NCBI GenBank assembly: GCA_016709875.1
Contig: JADJLZ010000006.1
Span: forward strand, 62,001-126,000
DNA: 64,000 nucleotides
Direction of reading: 5' to 3'
From: Planctomycetota bacterium
GTDB lineage: Bacteria > Planctomycetota > UBA1135 > GCA-002686595
Below are positions 53,879 through 62,522 of the stretch, piece after piece. Each line of letters starts with the position of its first letter. Position 1 is the stretch's first letter. Under the pieces are notes generated by a model, which searched no databases, was not told the DNA's origin, and was given only the letters and a program-made list of their open reading frames with translations. The translations under genes and the position numbers were made by a program.

Positions 53879-55302
53879 GGGCGAGCGCCGCTTTCGCCCT
53901 CGCGTTCGTCACGGCCTCGTTCGTCGCGGGCTGTGCGCCGACGCGCCCCGGCTTGCCTGCGCGCAACCTGGTCCTCGTCACGTTCGACGGGCTGCGCGCG
54001 GATCAGCTCTCGTGCTATTCGCACCCGCTGCCGAGCAGCCTGCTTCCGACCGATCCGATCGAGCGCGCGGAAGGCCGCGCCTTCGGCCTCGACGAGCTCG
54101 CTCGCGCCGGTGTGGTCTTCGCCGACGCGTACGCTCCTTCGGCGCTCACGCTGCCCTCGCTCGCGACGCTCTTCACCGGGCTGCCGCCGGTCGCAACCGG
54201 CGTCCTCGACGATCGCTCGCGCCTGCCGCTCGACCAGCCCACGTTGGCGGAGCTCGCGCGCGACGCGGGCTTCGAGACGGCCGCGTTCGTCTCGCACCCC
54301 AAGCTCGACTTGCTCTCGGCGGTCGGGCGTGGTTTCGAGACCTCGCACTGGTTCCGCAGCGACGGCGAGGCGCTGGGTGCGGCACGCGAGTGGATGGCGC
54401 GCGATTTCGGCGACGCGCGGCCGGTGTTTCTGTGGATCCACCTCTCGGGGCTCGAGCCGCCCTGGGAGGCGATCGGGAAGAGCGAGATCGGCCGGCGCGA
54501 GATGGAGCCGCTGCGCTTCCTCGATCCTGGCTACCAGGGTCCCGTGGACGCCTCGCCGGGGTTCTTCGAGCGCGTCGCCAAGGGCGAGCTGCAGCTCGCG
54601 CCGCAGGACCGCGCCGCGTTCGCACAGCTCTACGACGGCCGCATCGCCGCGGTCGCGGGCCGCATGACGAGCTTTCTGCAGTCCGCCTTCGACTACAACC
54701 GGCGCGGTGCGGAATCGACGGAGTTCTGGTCGCGCACCTTGCTCGTCCTGACGGCGACACACGGTTTCGATCTGGGCCAGCGCGGCAGCCGTGTCGCGGC
54801 CGAGATGCGCGACGATTTCCTGCGCGTGCCGCTGATCCTGCGCCACCCCGACAGCCTGACCGGCGAGCGAGTGTTGCGGCCCGTCGTCGAGCTCTCCGAC
54901 GTGCTCCCGACGCTGGTCGAGCTCTTCGATCTCCCGCGTCCGCGCGTGCTCTGGGGCCGCTCGCTGCTCTCGCTCACCGACGTGCGTCCGGCGCAGGGCT
55001 TCGTCGAGCGCAGCGCCGTCACGCAGAGCGCCGAGCGCATCTTCAGCGCGCGCGATGGGCGCTGGCGCCTGGTCTGGAGTCCCTACCGCTCGCGCATGGC
55101 GGAGGGGGACCCGCACCGCGAGCTGCCCGCGGTGGCGCTCTACGACCGTTCGCTGGGCATGCCGGAGGGGGACGTTGCCGCCCTGCACCCCGAGGTGGTC
55201 GAGCGGCTGCAGGCGCAGATCAAGGACTGGATCACGCGGCAGGCCTTCCGGGTGCCCCTGCCACTGGAATCCAGGCGCAGCCCCGAGACGCCCGGCGGCT
55301 GA
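53875..55302 (+). CDS. Sulfatase/alkaline-phosphatase-fold lipoprotein
   Basis: 475 residues. Lipobox VAGC (C20). Residues 33-45 (VLVTFDGLRADQL) give the first metal aspartate D38. The nucleophile loop reads SALTLPSLATLFTG, with T92 where sulfatases have the Cys/Ser that matures to formylglycine and with Leu in place of the following Arg. The second metal motif, normally SDHG, reads ATHGFDLG. So it keeps the fold but is not a normal sulfatase: a phosphodiesterase with a Thr nucleophile or an inactive relative. Coupled to cutA; a GC stem (GAGCCCC...GGGGCTC, 55301-55327) follows. Confidence 0.8.
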   Translation: MRASAAFALAFVTASFVAGCAPTRPGLPARNLVLVTFDGLRADQLSCYSHPLPSSLLPTDPIERAEGRAFGLDELARAGVVFADAYAPSALTLPSLATLFTGLPPVATGVLDDRSRLPLDQPTLAELARDAGFETAAFVSHPKLDLLSAVGRGFETSHWFRSDGEALGAAREWMARDFGDARPVFLWIHLSGLEPPWEAIGKSEIGRREMEPLRFLDPGYQGPVDASPGFFERVAKGELQLAPQDRAAFAQLYDGRIAAVAGRMTSFLQSAFDYNRRGAESTEFWSRTLLVLTATHGFDLGQRGSRVAAEMRDDFLRVPLILRHPDSLTGERVLRPVVELSDVLPTLVELFDLPRPRVLWGRSLLSLTDVRPAQGFVERSAVTQSAERIFSARDGRWRLVWSPYRSRMAEGDPHRELPAVALYDRSLGMPEGDVAALHPEVVERLQAQIKDWITRQAFRVPLPLESRRSPETPGG

Positions 55303-55365
55303 GCCCCCGACCGGGGGGATGGGGCTCAAGGCCGCGGCGCGGAGGGTCGATTTCCATCCCGTCCC

Positions 55366-56109
55366 ATGCTCTGCGCCCTGCTGCTGCTGGCCCTGGTCGA
55401 GGAACCGAGCGCCGCACCGATCGCCGCGCTGCGGCGCGAGTGCTTCGTGATCGAGGACTCCACGCCCGGCGCCGCCTCCGATCCGGTCGGTTGGGCCGAA
55501 TTCCTGCGCCGCGAAGACCACGGCGGCATGCTGCTCGAGTGCGAGTACGTCTTCGTGCGACCCGGACGCGGCGAGCGCTGGCGCGTGCGGCACGTCGAGA
55601 AGCTCACCGACAACGGCCCGCAGCTCGTGTGGCGCGAGATCGGTACCGCCGCGGGCCGCACGCTGACGCTGGAGCGCACGCGCGAGGGCGACCAGTGGCG
55701 CTGCCAGGCTTTCGAGCGCGACGAATCGGTGCGCTCGACGCTGGACACGGGCGCGGGCGCCGTCTTTCCGCTGTACTTGATCGAACTCGCGCGCAACGGG
55801 CAACTCGGCGCCGCGGAGCTGACGCTCTTTGATCCGCTGGAGAGCGCACTCGTCTCGCGCCATGCGACGACGGTCTACGCGCCCGCGAGCGGGGAGCACA
55901 CGCGCACGCTCGAACTGCACCGCCCTGACGCCACGCTCGCCGGACGCTATGTCTTCGCGGGCAGTGAGTTGCGCAGCTTCCAGTGGCAAGAGGGCGGTTG
56001 GGTGGCGCGCAGGATCGACCCCGAGCAGTACAGCGCGGCGGTGGGGGGTGCCGTCGAGCTCTCCGGGGCGCGCGCGCGGGCGCCCGCCTGTTCGGATTCG
56101 GCAAAGTAG
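55366..56109 (+). CDS. Secreted protein of unknown function
   Basis: 247 residues, not recognised. A short hydrophobic N-terminus (MLCALLLLALV) followed by a likely cleavage site near ...PSAA. The remainder is beta-rich (ECEYVFVRPG, RTLTLERTREGDQWRCQAF, TRTLELHRPDATLAGRYVF), suggesting a periplasmic beta-sandwich. No strong Shine-Dalgarno. It lies between the sulfatase-fold gene and the export operon. Confidence 0.6.
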   Translation: MLCALLLLALVEEPSAAPIAALRRECFVIEDSTPGAASDPVGWAEFLRREDHGGMLLECEYVFVRPGRGERWRVRHVEKLTDNGPQLVWREIGTAAGRTLTLERTREGDQWRCQAFERDESVRSTLDTGAGAVFPLYLIELARNGQLGAAELTLFDPLESALVSRHATTVYAPASGEHTRTLELHRPDATLAGRYVFAGSELRSFQWQEGGWVARRIDPEQYSAAVGGAVELSGARARAPACSDSAK

Positions 56110-56177
56110 CGCCCTGGGGAGCACAGGCTTCGTCCGGGCGCAGCGGGCGTTCTGGTACTCTGTGCAGTCTGCCCCCC

Positions 56178-57851
56178 ATGCGTCGAAACGCGTCCGTCGC
56201 CTCCCTGTGTGCACTGGCTGCAGGGATCGGTTCCTCCCTGTTCCTCGCCTTCCTGCCCGGCTGCAAGAGTGCGGCCGCGCAGCGCGCGCAGGCCGACAAG
56301 GAAGTCTACGAGCTCGTCGCCGCGCGGCGTGCGAAGCTCGGCTTCGACGGTGCGGAGTTCACGATCGATCCGCCCAAGGACAGCCTGCGCGCGCGCATCC
56401 TCGCGGGCGACGCGCACGGCAGCGGACCGCTCAAGCTTCCGCAGGTGCTCGAGATCGCCGGCGAGAACAGCCGCGACTACCGTGCGCAGCGCGAGAAGCT
56501 CTACCTCGCCGCGCTCGACCTCACGCTGGAGCGCTGGCAGTTCAAATTGCAGCGCACAGGCGAGCTCGACGCCGGCGTCGCGGGGACGGGAGATACGGCG
56601 GAGACTGCCAGCGCCGGGGGCAGCTTCGGCCTCTCCAAGCTGCTCGGCAGCGGCGCGAACATCGCGCTCGACATCGGTGCGGGCATGGCGCGCTCGCTGA
56701 CCTTCCAGGACGGCTGGCACGTGGGCACGAACCTGGGCCTCTCGGTGACGCAACCGCTGCTGCGCGGCTTCGGCAAGCGCATCGTGATGGAGCCGCTGAC
56801 GCAGGCCGAGCGCAACCTGGTCTATGCGGTGCGCGCCTACGAGCGCTACCGCCACACCTACGCGGTCGACCTCGCGACGCGCTACTGGCGCCTGCTGCAG
56901 AGCATGAACACCGTGCAGAACCAGGAGCGCAACCTGAAGAGCGTGCAGGCGCTGAGCGAGGAGAACATCGCCAAGGCCAAGGCCGGCCGGCTCTCCGACA
57001 TCGAAGTCGGCCAGGCGCACCAGCAGGAGCTCACTTCGCAGAACGCACTGATCGACGCGCAGGCGCGCCTGGCGACCGCGCTCGACGACCTCAAGCTCTT
57101 CCTCGGCCTGCCCGTGCAGTTCGACCTGGAGATCGACACGAACGCACTCGAGGAGCTCTCGCAGCAGGCGTTGGGTGACGAATTGCCCGAGGAACTCGTG
57201 CTGCCCTTCGCGCTCACACACCGGCTCGACCACCTGACCGTGCTCGACCAGTTCGACGACAGGAAGCGCAAGGTGGTCGTCGCGGCGGACCAGCTGCGCT
57301 CGGGCCTGACGCTGGCCGCGAATGCCGGGGTGGCGAGCGCGGATGGCAAGCCGCTCGACTACGACTTCTCGCAGACGACCTGGTCCGCGACGCTCAGCTG
57401 GCAGCTGCCGATCGACCTGCTCCCGCAGCGCAACGACTACCGCAAGTCGATCATCGACCTCGAGTCCGCCGCGCGCGCCTGCGAGGCGAGCCACGACACG
57501 ATCGAGGCCGACCTGCGCGACGAGCTGCGCACGATGCACTCGCAGCGCGAGGGCTACCGCATCCAGCAGAGCGCCGTCAGTCTGGCCGAACGCCGCAGCG
57601 CGAGCACCGACATGAACAAGGCCGCTGGCCGCGCGAACACGCGCGATGCCCTGGAAGCCCAGGACGCGCTGCTGCAGGCGCGCAATTCTGCGACCTCGGC
57701 CCTGATCGACTACACTCTGGCGCGCCTGGCGGTCTGGCGCGATCTGGAGATCCTGCGCGTGGACAAGGACGGCATCCACGCCGACGAAGATGCGCTCCAG
57801 CACCCCGATGCAGGCGGAGCGGAAGCGGGCCAAAAGCCTGCCGGAGGCTGA
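56178..57851 (+). CDS. TolC-family outer-membrane factor (lipoprotein)
   Basis: 557 residues. ATG 56178 leads to a signal peptide with lipobox LPGC (C29), as in the OprM/CusC branch. Two OEP repeats: about 85-320 and 330-520, with long helices (LRNQ-type segments such as QERNLKSVQALSEENIAKAKAGRLSDIE) and beta segments such as GTNLGLSVTQPLLRGFGK, a typical outer-membrane strand of TolC proteins. First gene of a four-gene export operon; 3-base gap to the adaptor gene. Confidence 0.9.
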   Translation: MRRNASVASLCALAAGIGSSLFLAFLPGCKSAAAQRAQADKEVYELVAARRAKLGFDGAEFTIDPPKDSLRARILAGDAHGSGPLKLPQVLEIAGENSRDYRAQREKLYLAALDLTLERWQFKLQRTGELDAGVAGTGDTAETASAGGSFGLSKLLGSGANIALDIGAGMARSLTFQDGWHVGTNLGLSVTQPLLRGFGKRIVMEPLTQAERNLVYAVRAYERYRHTYAVDLATRYWRLLQSMNTVQNQERNLKSVQALSEENIAKAKAGRLSDIEVGQAHQQELTSQNALIDAQARLATALDDLKLFLGLPVQFDLEIDTNALEELSQQALGDELPEELVLPFALTHRLDHLTVLDQFDDRKRKVVVAADQLRSGLTLAANAGVASADGKPLDYDFSQTTWSATLSWQLPIDLLPQRNDYRKSIIDLESAARACEASHDTIEADLRDELRTMHSQREGYRIQQSAVSLAERRSASTDMNKAAGRANTRDALEAQDALLQARNSATSALIDYTLARLAVWRDLEILRVDKDGIHADEDALQHPDAGGAEAGQKPAGG

Positions 57852-57854
57852 ACG

Positions 57855-59747
57855 ATGGCGAAGAACAAGACGAGCAGGCCCTGGATCTGGATCGTGCTGC
57901 TGCTGGTCGTGGCCGCGGGCTGGTGGGGCGGCAAGGCCTCCGGGCTCTTCGGCGGGGCCCCCGTCGCGGAGATGAAGGGCGCGCGCGTGAAGCGCGGCCC
58001 GCTCACGATCAGCGTGCTCGTGCGCGGCAGCCTCTCCGCCAAGGACGCCGTCAGCGTCAAGAGCGAGATCGAGGGGCAGACCACGATCCTCTCGCTCATC
58101 CCCGAGGGCACGATCGTCAAGCCCGGCGACCTGCTCTGCGAACTCGACTCCGCGGCGCTGATCGAGAAGAAGGTCGCGCAGGAGATCAACGTCCAGAGCG
58201 CGGAGGCGACCTACACCAAGGCCAGCGCGCAGTACGACATCCAGGAGAGCCAGAACAAGAGCGACATCGAGGCCGCGCAGCGCAAGCTCGACTTCGCCAA
58301 GCTCGACATCGAGAAGTACGAGGGTCTGGAGAAGCGCCAGCAGCTGAAGGAGGCCGACAACAAGATCCAGGTGGCGGACTCGCAAGAGAAGCTCGCCGCG
58401 ACCACCGCGAAGTGGTCCAAGGATCTCGCCGACCAGGGCTTCCTGACGCAGTCCGAACTCGACAGCGACAACCTCAAGCTGCTGAGTGCGCAGACTTCCT
58501 TCGAGCAGGCCCAACTCGCCAAGGACCTGCTCGTCAAGTTCGACGACCCGCGCAAGCGCACCGAGCTCGACGCCAACCTCGAGGAGGCCGATCGCGGCCT
58601 GGACCGGGCCAAGCTGAAGGCGGAGGCGATGATCGCCGACTACAAGTCGGGCAAGCTCTCGAGCGAGGCCAAGCTCAAGCTCGAGCGCGAGAAGCTGCAG
58701 AAGTACATCGAACAGCTCGACAAGACGAAGCTCCGCGCGCCCGCCGCCGGCATGGTGGTCTACGCGCGCGTCGAGAGCGGCCGCATGGGCAACGACTCGC
58801 CGATCGCCGAGGGCACGACCGTGCGCGAGCGCCAGGAGATCATGCAGATCCCGCGCAAGAGCGGCATGGTCTGCGAGGGCAGCGTGCACGAGAGCGTGCT
58901 CAAGCTCGTCGCGCCGGGCATGGCCTGTCGCATCACGATCGACGCGCTGCCCGGCATGGAGTTCCCCGGCGAGGTGCAATCGATCGCCGTGCTGCCCGAC
59001 AAGGGCAGCTGGTGGTCCAACCCCAACGCGCGCCTGTACCCCGCGAGCGTCGTGATCAAGCCGCTCGCCGATCCGACGCCCGAGCAGATCAAGGCCTACG
59101 GCGACATGCGCCCGGGCATGTCGTGCCAGATCGAGATCCTCTCGGCGCAGATCGAAGATTGTCTCTACGTGCCGGTGCAGTGCATCGTGCTCGACAAGGG
59201 TGAGACGACGGCCTTCCTGCACACCGGCGCGCACCCCGAGCAGGTGCGCGTGAAGGTCGGCCGCTCGAACGAGAAGTTCGTCGAGGTCACCGAGGGCCTG
59301 AAGGAGAACGACGAGGTGCTGCTCGCGCCGCCGCCGGGCTTCGTGCCCGCGCAGGCCGAGGACAAGCCCAGCGACATGCCCAAGGCGGCGCAAATGCCCA
59401 ACGCAGCTCCCGGTGCGGCACCCGGTGCGGCTCCGTCTGCTGCGGGCGCGAACGCTCCGCCCGCGGCGCCCACGGCCGACGGCGCACAGGATCCCGGCCA
59501 ACGGCCGCGCCCGAACTTCGATCCCGCGAACTTCGACCCCAGCCAGCTGCAGGGTCGCATGAAGGAGCGCTGGGATGCGATGAGCGAAGAGGAGCGCGCG
59601 AAGTTCCTCGAGAACATGAAGTCGGGCAACTTCGGCGGGGGCGGCAACGGCGGCGGACGCCGTGGCGGCGGCCGCGGCAACCGCGACGGTGGCGCCGGCG
59701 GCGAGACCAAGCCCGCCGAGAGCTCCGGCGGCGGGGGCGGCAAGTAG
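57855..59747 (+). CDS. macA: MacA-type periplasmic adaptor subunit with Gly/Pro-rich tail
   Basis: 630 residues, much longer than E. coli MacA (371). One membrane anchor at about 9-30. Lipoyl half-motif near VPEG..VKPGDLLCELDS (80-98), a long coiled-coil hairpin (about 105-300), second lipoyl half and beta-barrel (LRAPAAGMVVYARVESG), and a membrane-proximal domain to about 495. Residues about 500-630 are low complexity: Ala/Pro repeats, a short helical stretch (RMKERWDAMSEEERAKFLENM) and a Gly/Arg-rich end. GGAGG lies 7-8 bases upstream of ATG 57855. Confidence 0.9.
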   Translation: MAKNKTSRPWIWIVLLLVVAAGWWGGKASGLFGGAPVAEMKGARVKRGPLTISVLVRGSLSAKDAVSVKSEIEGQTTILSLIPEGTIVKPGDLLCELDSAALIEKKVAQEINVQSAEATYTKASAQYDIQESQNKSDIEAAQRKLDFAKLDIEKYEGLEKRQQLKEADNKIQVADSQEKLAATTAKWSKDLADQGFLTQSELDSDNLKLLSAQTSFEQAQLAKDLLVKFDDPRKRTELDANLEEADRGLDRAKLKAEAMIADYKSGKLSSEAKLKLEREKLQKYIEQLDKTKLRAPAAGMVVYARVESGRMGNDSPIAEGTTVRERQEIMQIPRKSGMVCEGSVHESVLKLVAPGMACRITIDALPGMEFPGEVQSIAVLPDKGSWWSNPNARLYPASVVIKPLADPTPEQIKAYGDMRPGMSCQIEILSAQIEDCLYVPVQCIVLDKGETTAFLHTGAHPEQVRVKVGRSNEKFVEVTEGLKENDEVLLAPPPGFVPAQAEDKPSDMPKAAQMPNAAPGAAPGAAPSAAGANAPPAAPTADGAQDPGQRPRPNFDPANFDPSQLQGRMKERWDAMSEEERAKFLENMKSGNFGGGGNGGGRRGGGRGNRDGGAGGETKPAESSGGGGGK

Positions 59748-59754
59748 CCTCTCG

Positions 59755-60495
59755 ATGCCGACGAAGGAGGCAGCGCAGGCTCGCGACCGTGCGGGCGAAC
59801 CCGTCGTCGAGCTGACGGACGTCGAGCGCGTCTATCGCATGGGCAACAACGAGGTGCGCGCGCTCGACGGACTCACGTTCACCTTCCGTGCCGGCGAGTA
59901 CTGGTCGATCATGGGCAGCTCGGGCTCGGGCAAGTCGACGCTGCTCAACCTGCTCGGCTGCATCGACCGGCCCTCGAGCGGCTCGTACAGGATCCGCGGC
60001 ACCGAGGTCGCGACGCTCGACGACGACGAGCTCTCCGAGATCCGCGGCCAGCACATCGGCTTCGTGTTCCAGTCCTACAACCTGATCGCGCAGCTCAACG
60101 TGCTCGAGAACATCCTCGTGCCGCTCTTCTACTGGGACGAGCCGCCGCCGGATGCCGAGGAGCGCGCGCGCATGCTCGCGGAGCGCGTCGGCCTGGGCGG
60201 GCGCCTGGAGCACAAGCCCAACGAGCTCTCCGGCGGCCAGCAGCAGCGCGTCGCGATCGCGCGCGCGCTGGTCAACAATCCCGCGATCCTGCTCGCCGAC
60301 GAGGCCACCGGCAACCTCGACAGCAAGACCGCGCAGGAGATCCTGGCGCTCTTCGACGAGCTACACGAGGAGGGCAAGACGATCCTGCTCGTGACGCACG
60401 AGCCGAGCGTCGGCCGCCGCGCCGAGCACACGCTGCGCCTCTCCGACGGCCGCATCGCCGAGGTGACGCACAACCGCGAGGGAGCCAGCACATGA
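59755..60495 (+). CDS. macB: MacB-type ABC transporter ATPase
   Basis: 246 residues. Walker A GSSGSGKST (54-62), Q-loop Q106 (FVFQSYNL), signature LSGGQQQR (158-165), Walker B ILLADEATGNLD (178-189), H-loop near VTHEP. The YNLIAQLNVLEN segment is typical of the MacB/LolD class. The stop overlaps the permease ATG (ATGA). The ATPase and permease, fused in E. coli MacB, are separate here. Confidence 0.93.
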   Translation: MPTKEAAQARDRAGEPVVELTDVERVYRMGNNEVRALDGLTFTFRAGEYWSIMGSSGSGKSTLLNLLGCIDRPSSGSYRIRGTEVATLDDDELSEIRGQHIGFVFQSYNLIAQLNVLENILVPLFYWDEPPPDAEERARMLAERVGLGGRLEHKPNELSGGQQQRVAIARALVNNPAILLADEATGNLDSKTAQEILALFDELHEEGKTILLVTHEPSVGRRAEHTLRLSDGRIAEVTHNREGAST

Positions 60496-61763
60496 AGGGC
60501 GGATTGATGCGGACGGTGCGGTTGGGCGTGTCGAGCCTGCTGCTGCACAAGCTGCGCAGCATCCTCACCACGCTGGGGGTGCTCTTCGGCGTCTCGAGCG
60601 TGATCGCGATGCTCGCGATCGGCGAAGGCGCCAGCAAGCACGCGCAGGAGCTGATCCGCGAGCTCGGAAGCCAGAACGTGATCCTGCGCAGCGTCAAGCC
60701 GCCCGAGGACGTCGTCACCGGCGGGCAGCAGTCGCGCATGGCGTCCTATGGCCTGACCGCGTCCGACTTCCGCCGCATGCGCGACTCGTTCCCCGGCGTG
60801 GTGCGCGCCGTGCCGGTCAGCATCCTGCAGCAGGAAGTGCGCTACGAATCCCGCGCGCTCAACCCGCGCGTGCTCGCGACGACCTGGCAGTACCGCGACG
60901 TCACCGGCCGGCCGATCTGCGAGGGCCGCTTCCTCTCGCCCGACGACGAGCGCTCGGTCTCCAACGTCTGCGTGCTCGGCTACGAGGTCGCGCGCTACCT
61001 GATCCCCTTCGAGAGCGCGGTCGGCAAGAACATCAAGATCGGCTCGGAGTACTTCACCTGCGTGGGCGTGATGCTCCCGCGCGTGCCGCTCTCCGCCGAC
61101 CCGCCGCAGGCCGGCGCCGACGTCACGGGCGAGGTCTTCATCCCGATGGAGACCGGCATCAAGTGGTTCGGGGACATCCAGGTCAAGATCCGCAGCGGCT
61201 CGCGCGAGATGGAGCAGGTCGAGCTGCACGAGATCTACGCCCAGGTGGACGCGTCCGAGCACGTCGAACTCGTAGCCAACGCCGCCAAGGCGATGCTCGC
61301 GCGCAACCACAACCAGATGGACTACAACGTCGTCGTGCCGCTCGAGCTGATGATGAAGGAGGAGGAGACCAAGCGCACCTTCAACATCGTGCTCGGCTCC
61401 ATCGCCGGCATCTCGCTGCTCGTGGGCGGCATCGGGATCATGAACGTGATGCTCGCGACCGTGACCGAGCGCACGCGCGAGATCGGCATCCGCCGCGCGC
61501 TGGGCGCCAAGCGCAAGCACATCGTGACGCAGTTCCTGGTCGAGACCGTCGTGCTCTCCGTCGGCGGCGGCCTGCTGGGCATCGCGCTCGGCCTCCTGAT
61601 CCCGGTGATCGTCGAGAAGACGGCCAACATGCCCACGATCGTGACGCCCACGGCGCCGCTCTTGGCCTTCGGCATCTCGGCTGCGATCGGCGTGATCTTC
61701 GGCCTCTATCCCGCCTGGCGCGCGGCGAACATGGACCCGGTCGACGCACTGCGGCACGAATAG
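60492..61763 (+). CDS. MacB-type ABC transporter permease
   Basis: 423 residues, FtsX/MacB fold: first membrane segment at about 26-46 (LRSILTTLGVLFGVSSVIAMLAIGEG), a MacB periplasmic core domain (about 50-270), then three membrane segments (about 305-330, 350-375 and 385-410). ERTREIGIRRALGAKRKHI and LYPAWRAANMDPVDALRHE are diagnostic. An ATG at 60507 is an alternative start. Last gene of the TolC-MacA-MacB operon, which exports a peptide, lipid or polyketide-like substrate. Confidence 0.93.
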   Translation: MKGGLMRTVRLGVSSLLLHKLRSILTTLGVLFGVSSVIAMLAIGEGASKHAQELIRELGSQNVILRSVKPPEDVVTGGQQSRMASYGLTASDFRRMRDSFPGVVRAVPVSILQQEVRYESRALNPRVLATTWQYRDVTGRPICEGRFLSPDDERSVSNVCVLGYEVARYLIPFESAVGKNIKIGSEYFTCVGVMLPRVPLSADPPQAGADVTGEVFIPMETGIKWFGDIQVKIRSGSREMEQVELHEIYAQVDASEHVELVANAAKAMLARNHNQMDYNVVVPLELMMKEEETKRTFNIVLGSIAGISLLVGGIGIMNVMLATVTERTREIGIRRALGAKRKHIVTQFLVETVVLSVGGGLLGIALGLLIPVIVEKTANMPTIVTPTAPLLAFGISAAIGVIFGLYPAWRAANMDPVDALRHE

Positions 61764-61774
61764 CGCGAGGGGCG

Positions 61775-62122
61775 CTACTCCTTCGGCAGCGGCAGCACGC
61801 GGATCCCGCCGCCCGTGCGGCCGCGGACGGTGACGGTCATGTGCCCGGGCGGCTCGCCCTTGTGCGTGACCACGATCGAGCGCAAGCCGTCGAGCGCGAC
61901 GGCCCAGGCGAGGCCCTCGGCGATCTTCACCGACTGCGGCGGGCCTTTGCCGCGCTGCAGCTCGAAGACCAGATCACCCGGGCCGTCGTTGCGCAGCTGC
62001 ACCTGCTCGCCCGAGAGCCCGTCGATGCGCATGCGGTCCTGGACCGTGGTCTGGATCGTGGCGTGGGGGAGCGTCGAGCAGGCGGCGAGGAACACGAGGG
62101 ACGCGGCGAAGAGCGTGCGCAT
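61775..62122 (-). CDS. Small lipoprotein of unknown function
   Basis: 115 residues. ATG 62122 starts a clear signal peptide with lipobox LAAC (C15); the frame is open further upstream (62311), but that stretch has no signal. The mature part is beta-rich (RIDGLSGEQVQLRNDGPGDLVFELQ, SIVVTHKGEPPGHMTVTVRG). GGAG lies 9 bases before the ATG. Convergent with the permease gene, with a short AGCGC/GCGCT stem between them. Confidence 0.65.
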   Translation of the reverse strand: MRTLFAASLVFLAACSTLPHATIQTTVQDRMRIDGLSGEQVQLRNDGPGDLVFELQRGKGPPQSVKIAEGLAWAVALDGLRSIVVTHKGEPPGHMTVTVRGRTGGGIRVLPLPKE

Positions 62123-62237
62123 GGCGGGGACTCCGGCTCGAGAAGCTAGACGAGCCGCGCCCGCAGCGCCAGCGCCTGCGAGAGGCGTGGTATCCTCGAG
62201 ACCGAGGTGCGAGAGATGACTCGAACACGACACGCAC

Positions 62238-62522
62238 ATGTACATCGAGGACAAGGGCGGAGCGGGGCGGGCCGCGGCGCATCGGGCGAGTCCGTTCACG
62301 CGGGCGCGCACGCCACGCGGGACGTTCGTTCGACGTCCCGGGGCCGCACAACTCTACGCGGTTGGGCGGGTCGGCCCTCCGGGATCCCGGGCCGGAAGAA
62401 GCAGGGCGGAGTCGGCTACGGATCGGGGCCGGTCGAGCGATGAAGACGACGCGAGGAACGGACGGGCGCGGGCCGCGTTGCAGGACGGCCGCGTGCGCGA
62501 CCTGGGCAAGTACGCCCACTAG
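62238..62522 (+). pseudogene. Decayed copy of a small MYIEDK-type conserved protein
   Basis: The 94-codon frame starts MYIEDKGGAGR and ends RDLGKYAH, but the middle reads as nonsense. Pieces of a recognisable short planctomycete protein appear in the other two frames: GPRRIGRVRS and AGRSFDV in frame +1, and GIPGRKKQGGVGYGSGPVE in frame +2, then DEDDARNG back in frame 0. In the intact family these lie in that order in one frame. Several small deletions must have occurred. The family identification is from memory of the consensus and needs a search. Confidence 0.5.
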
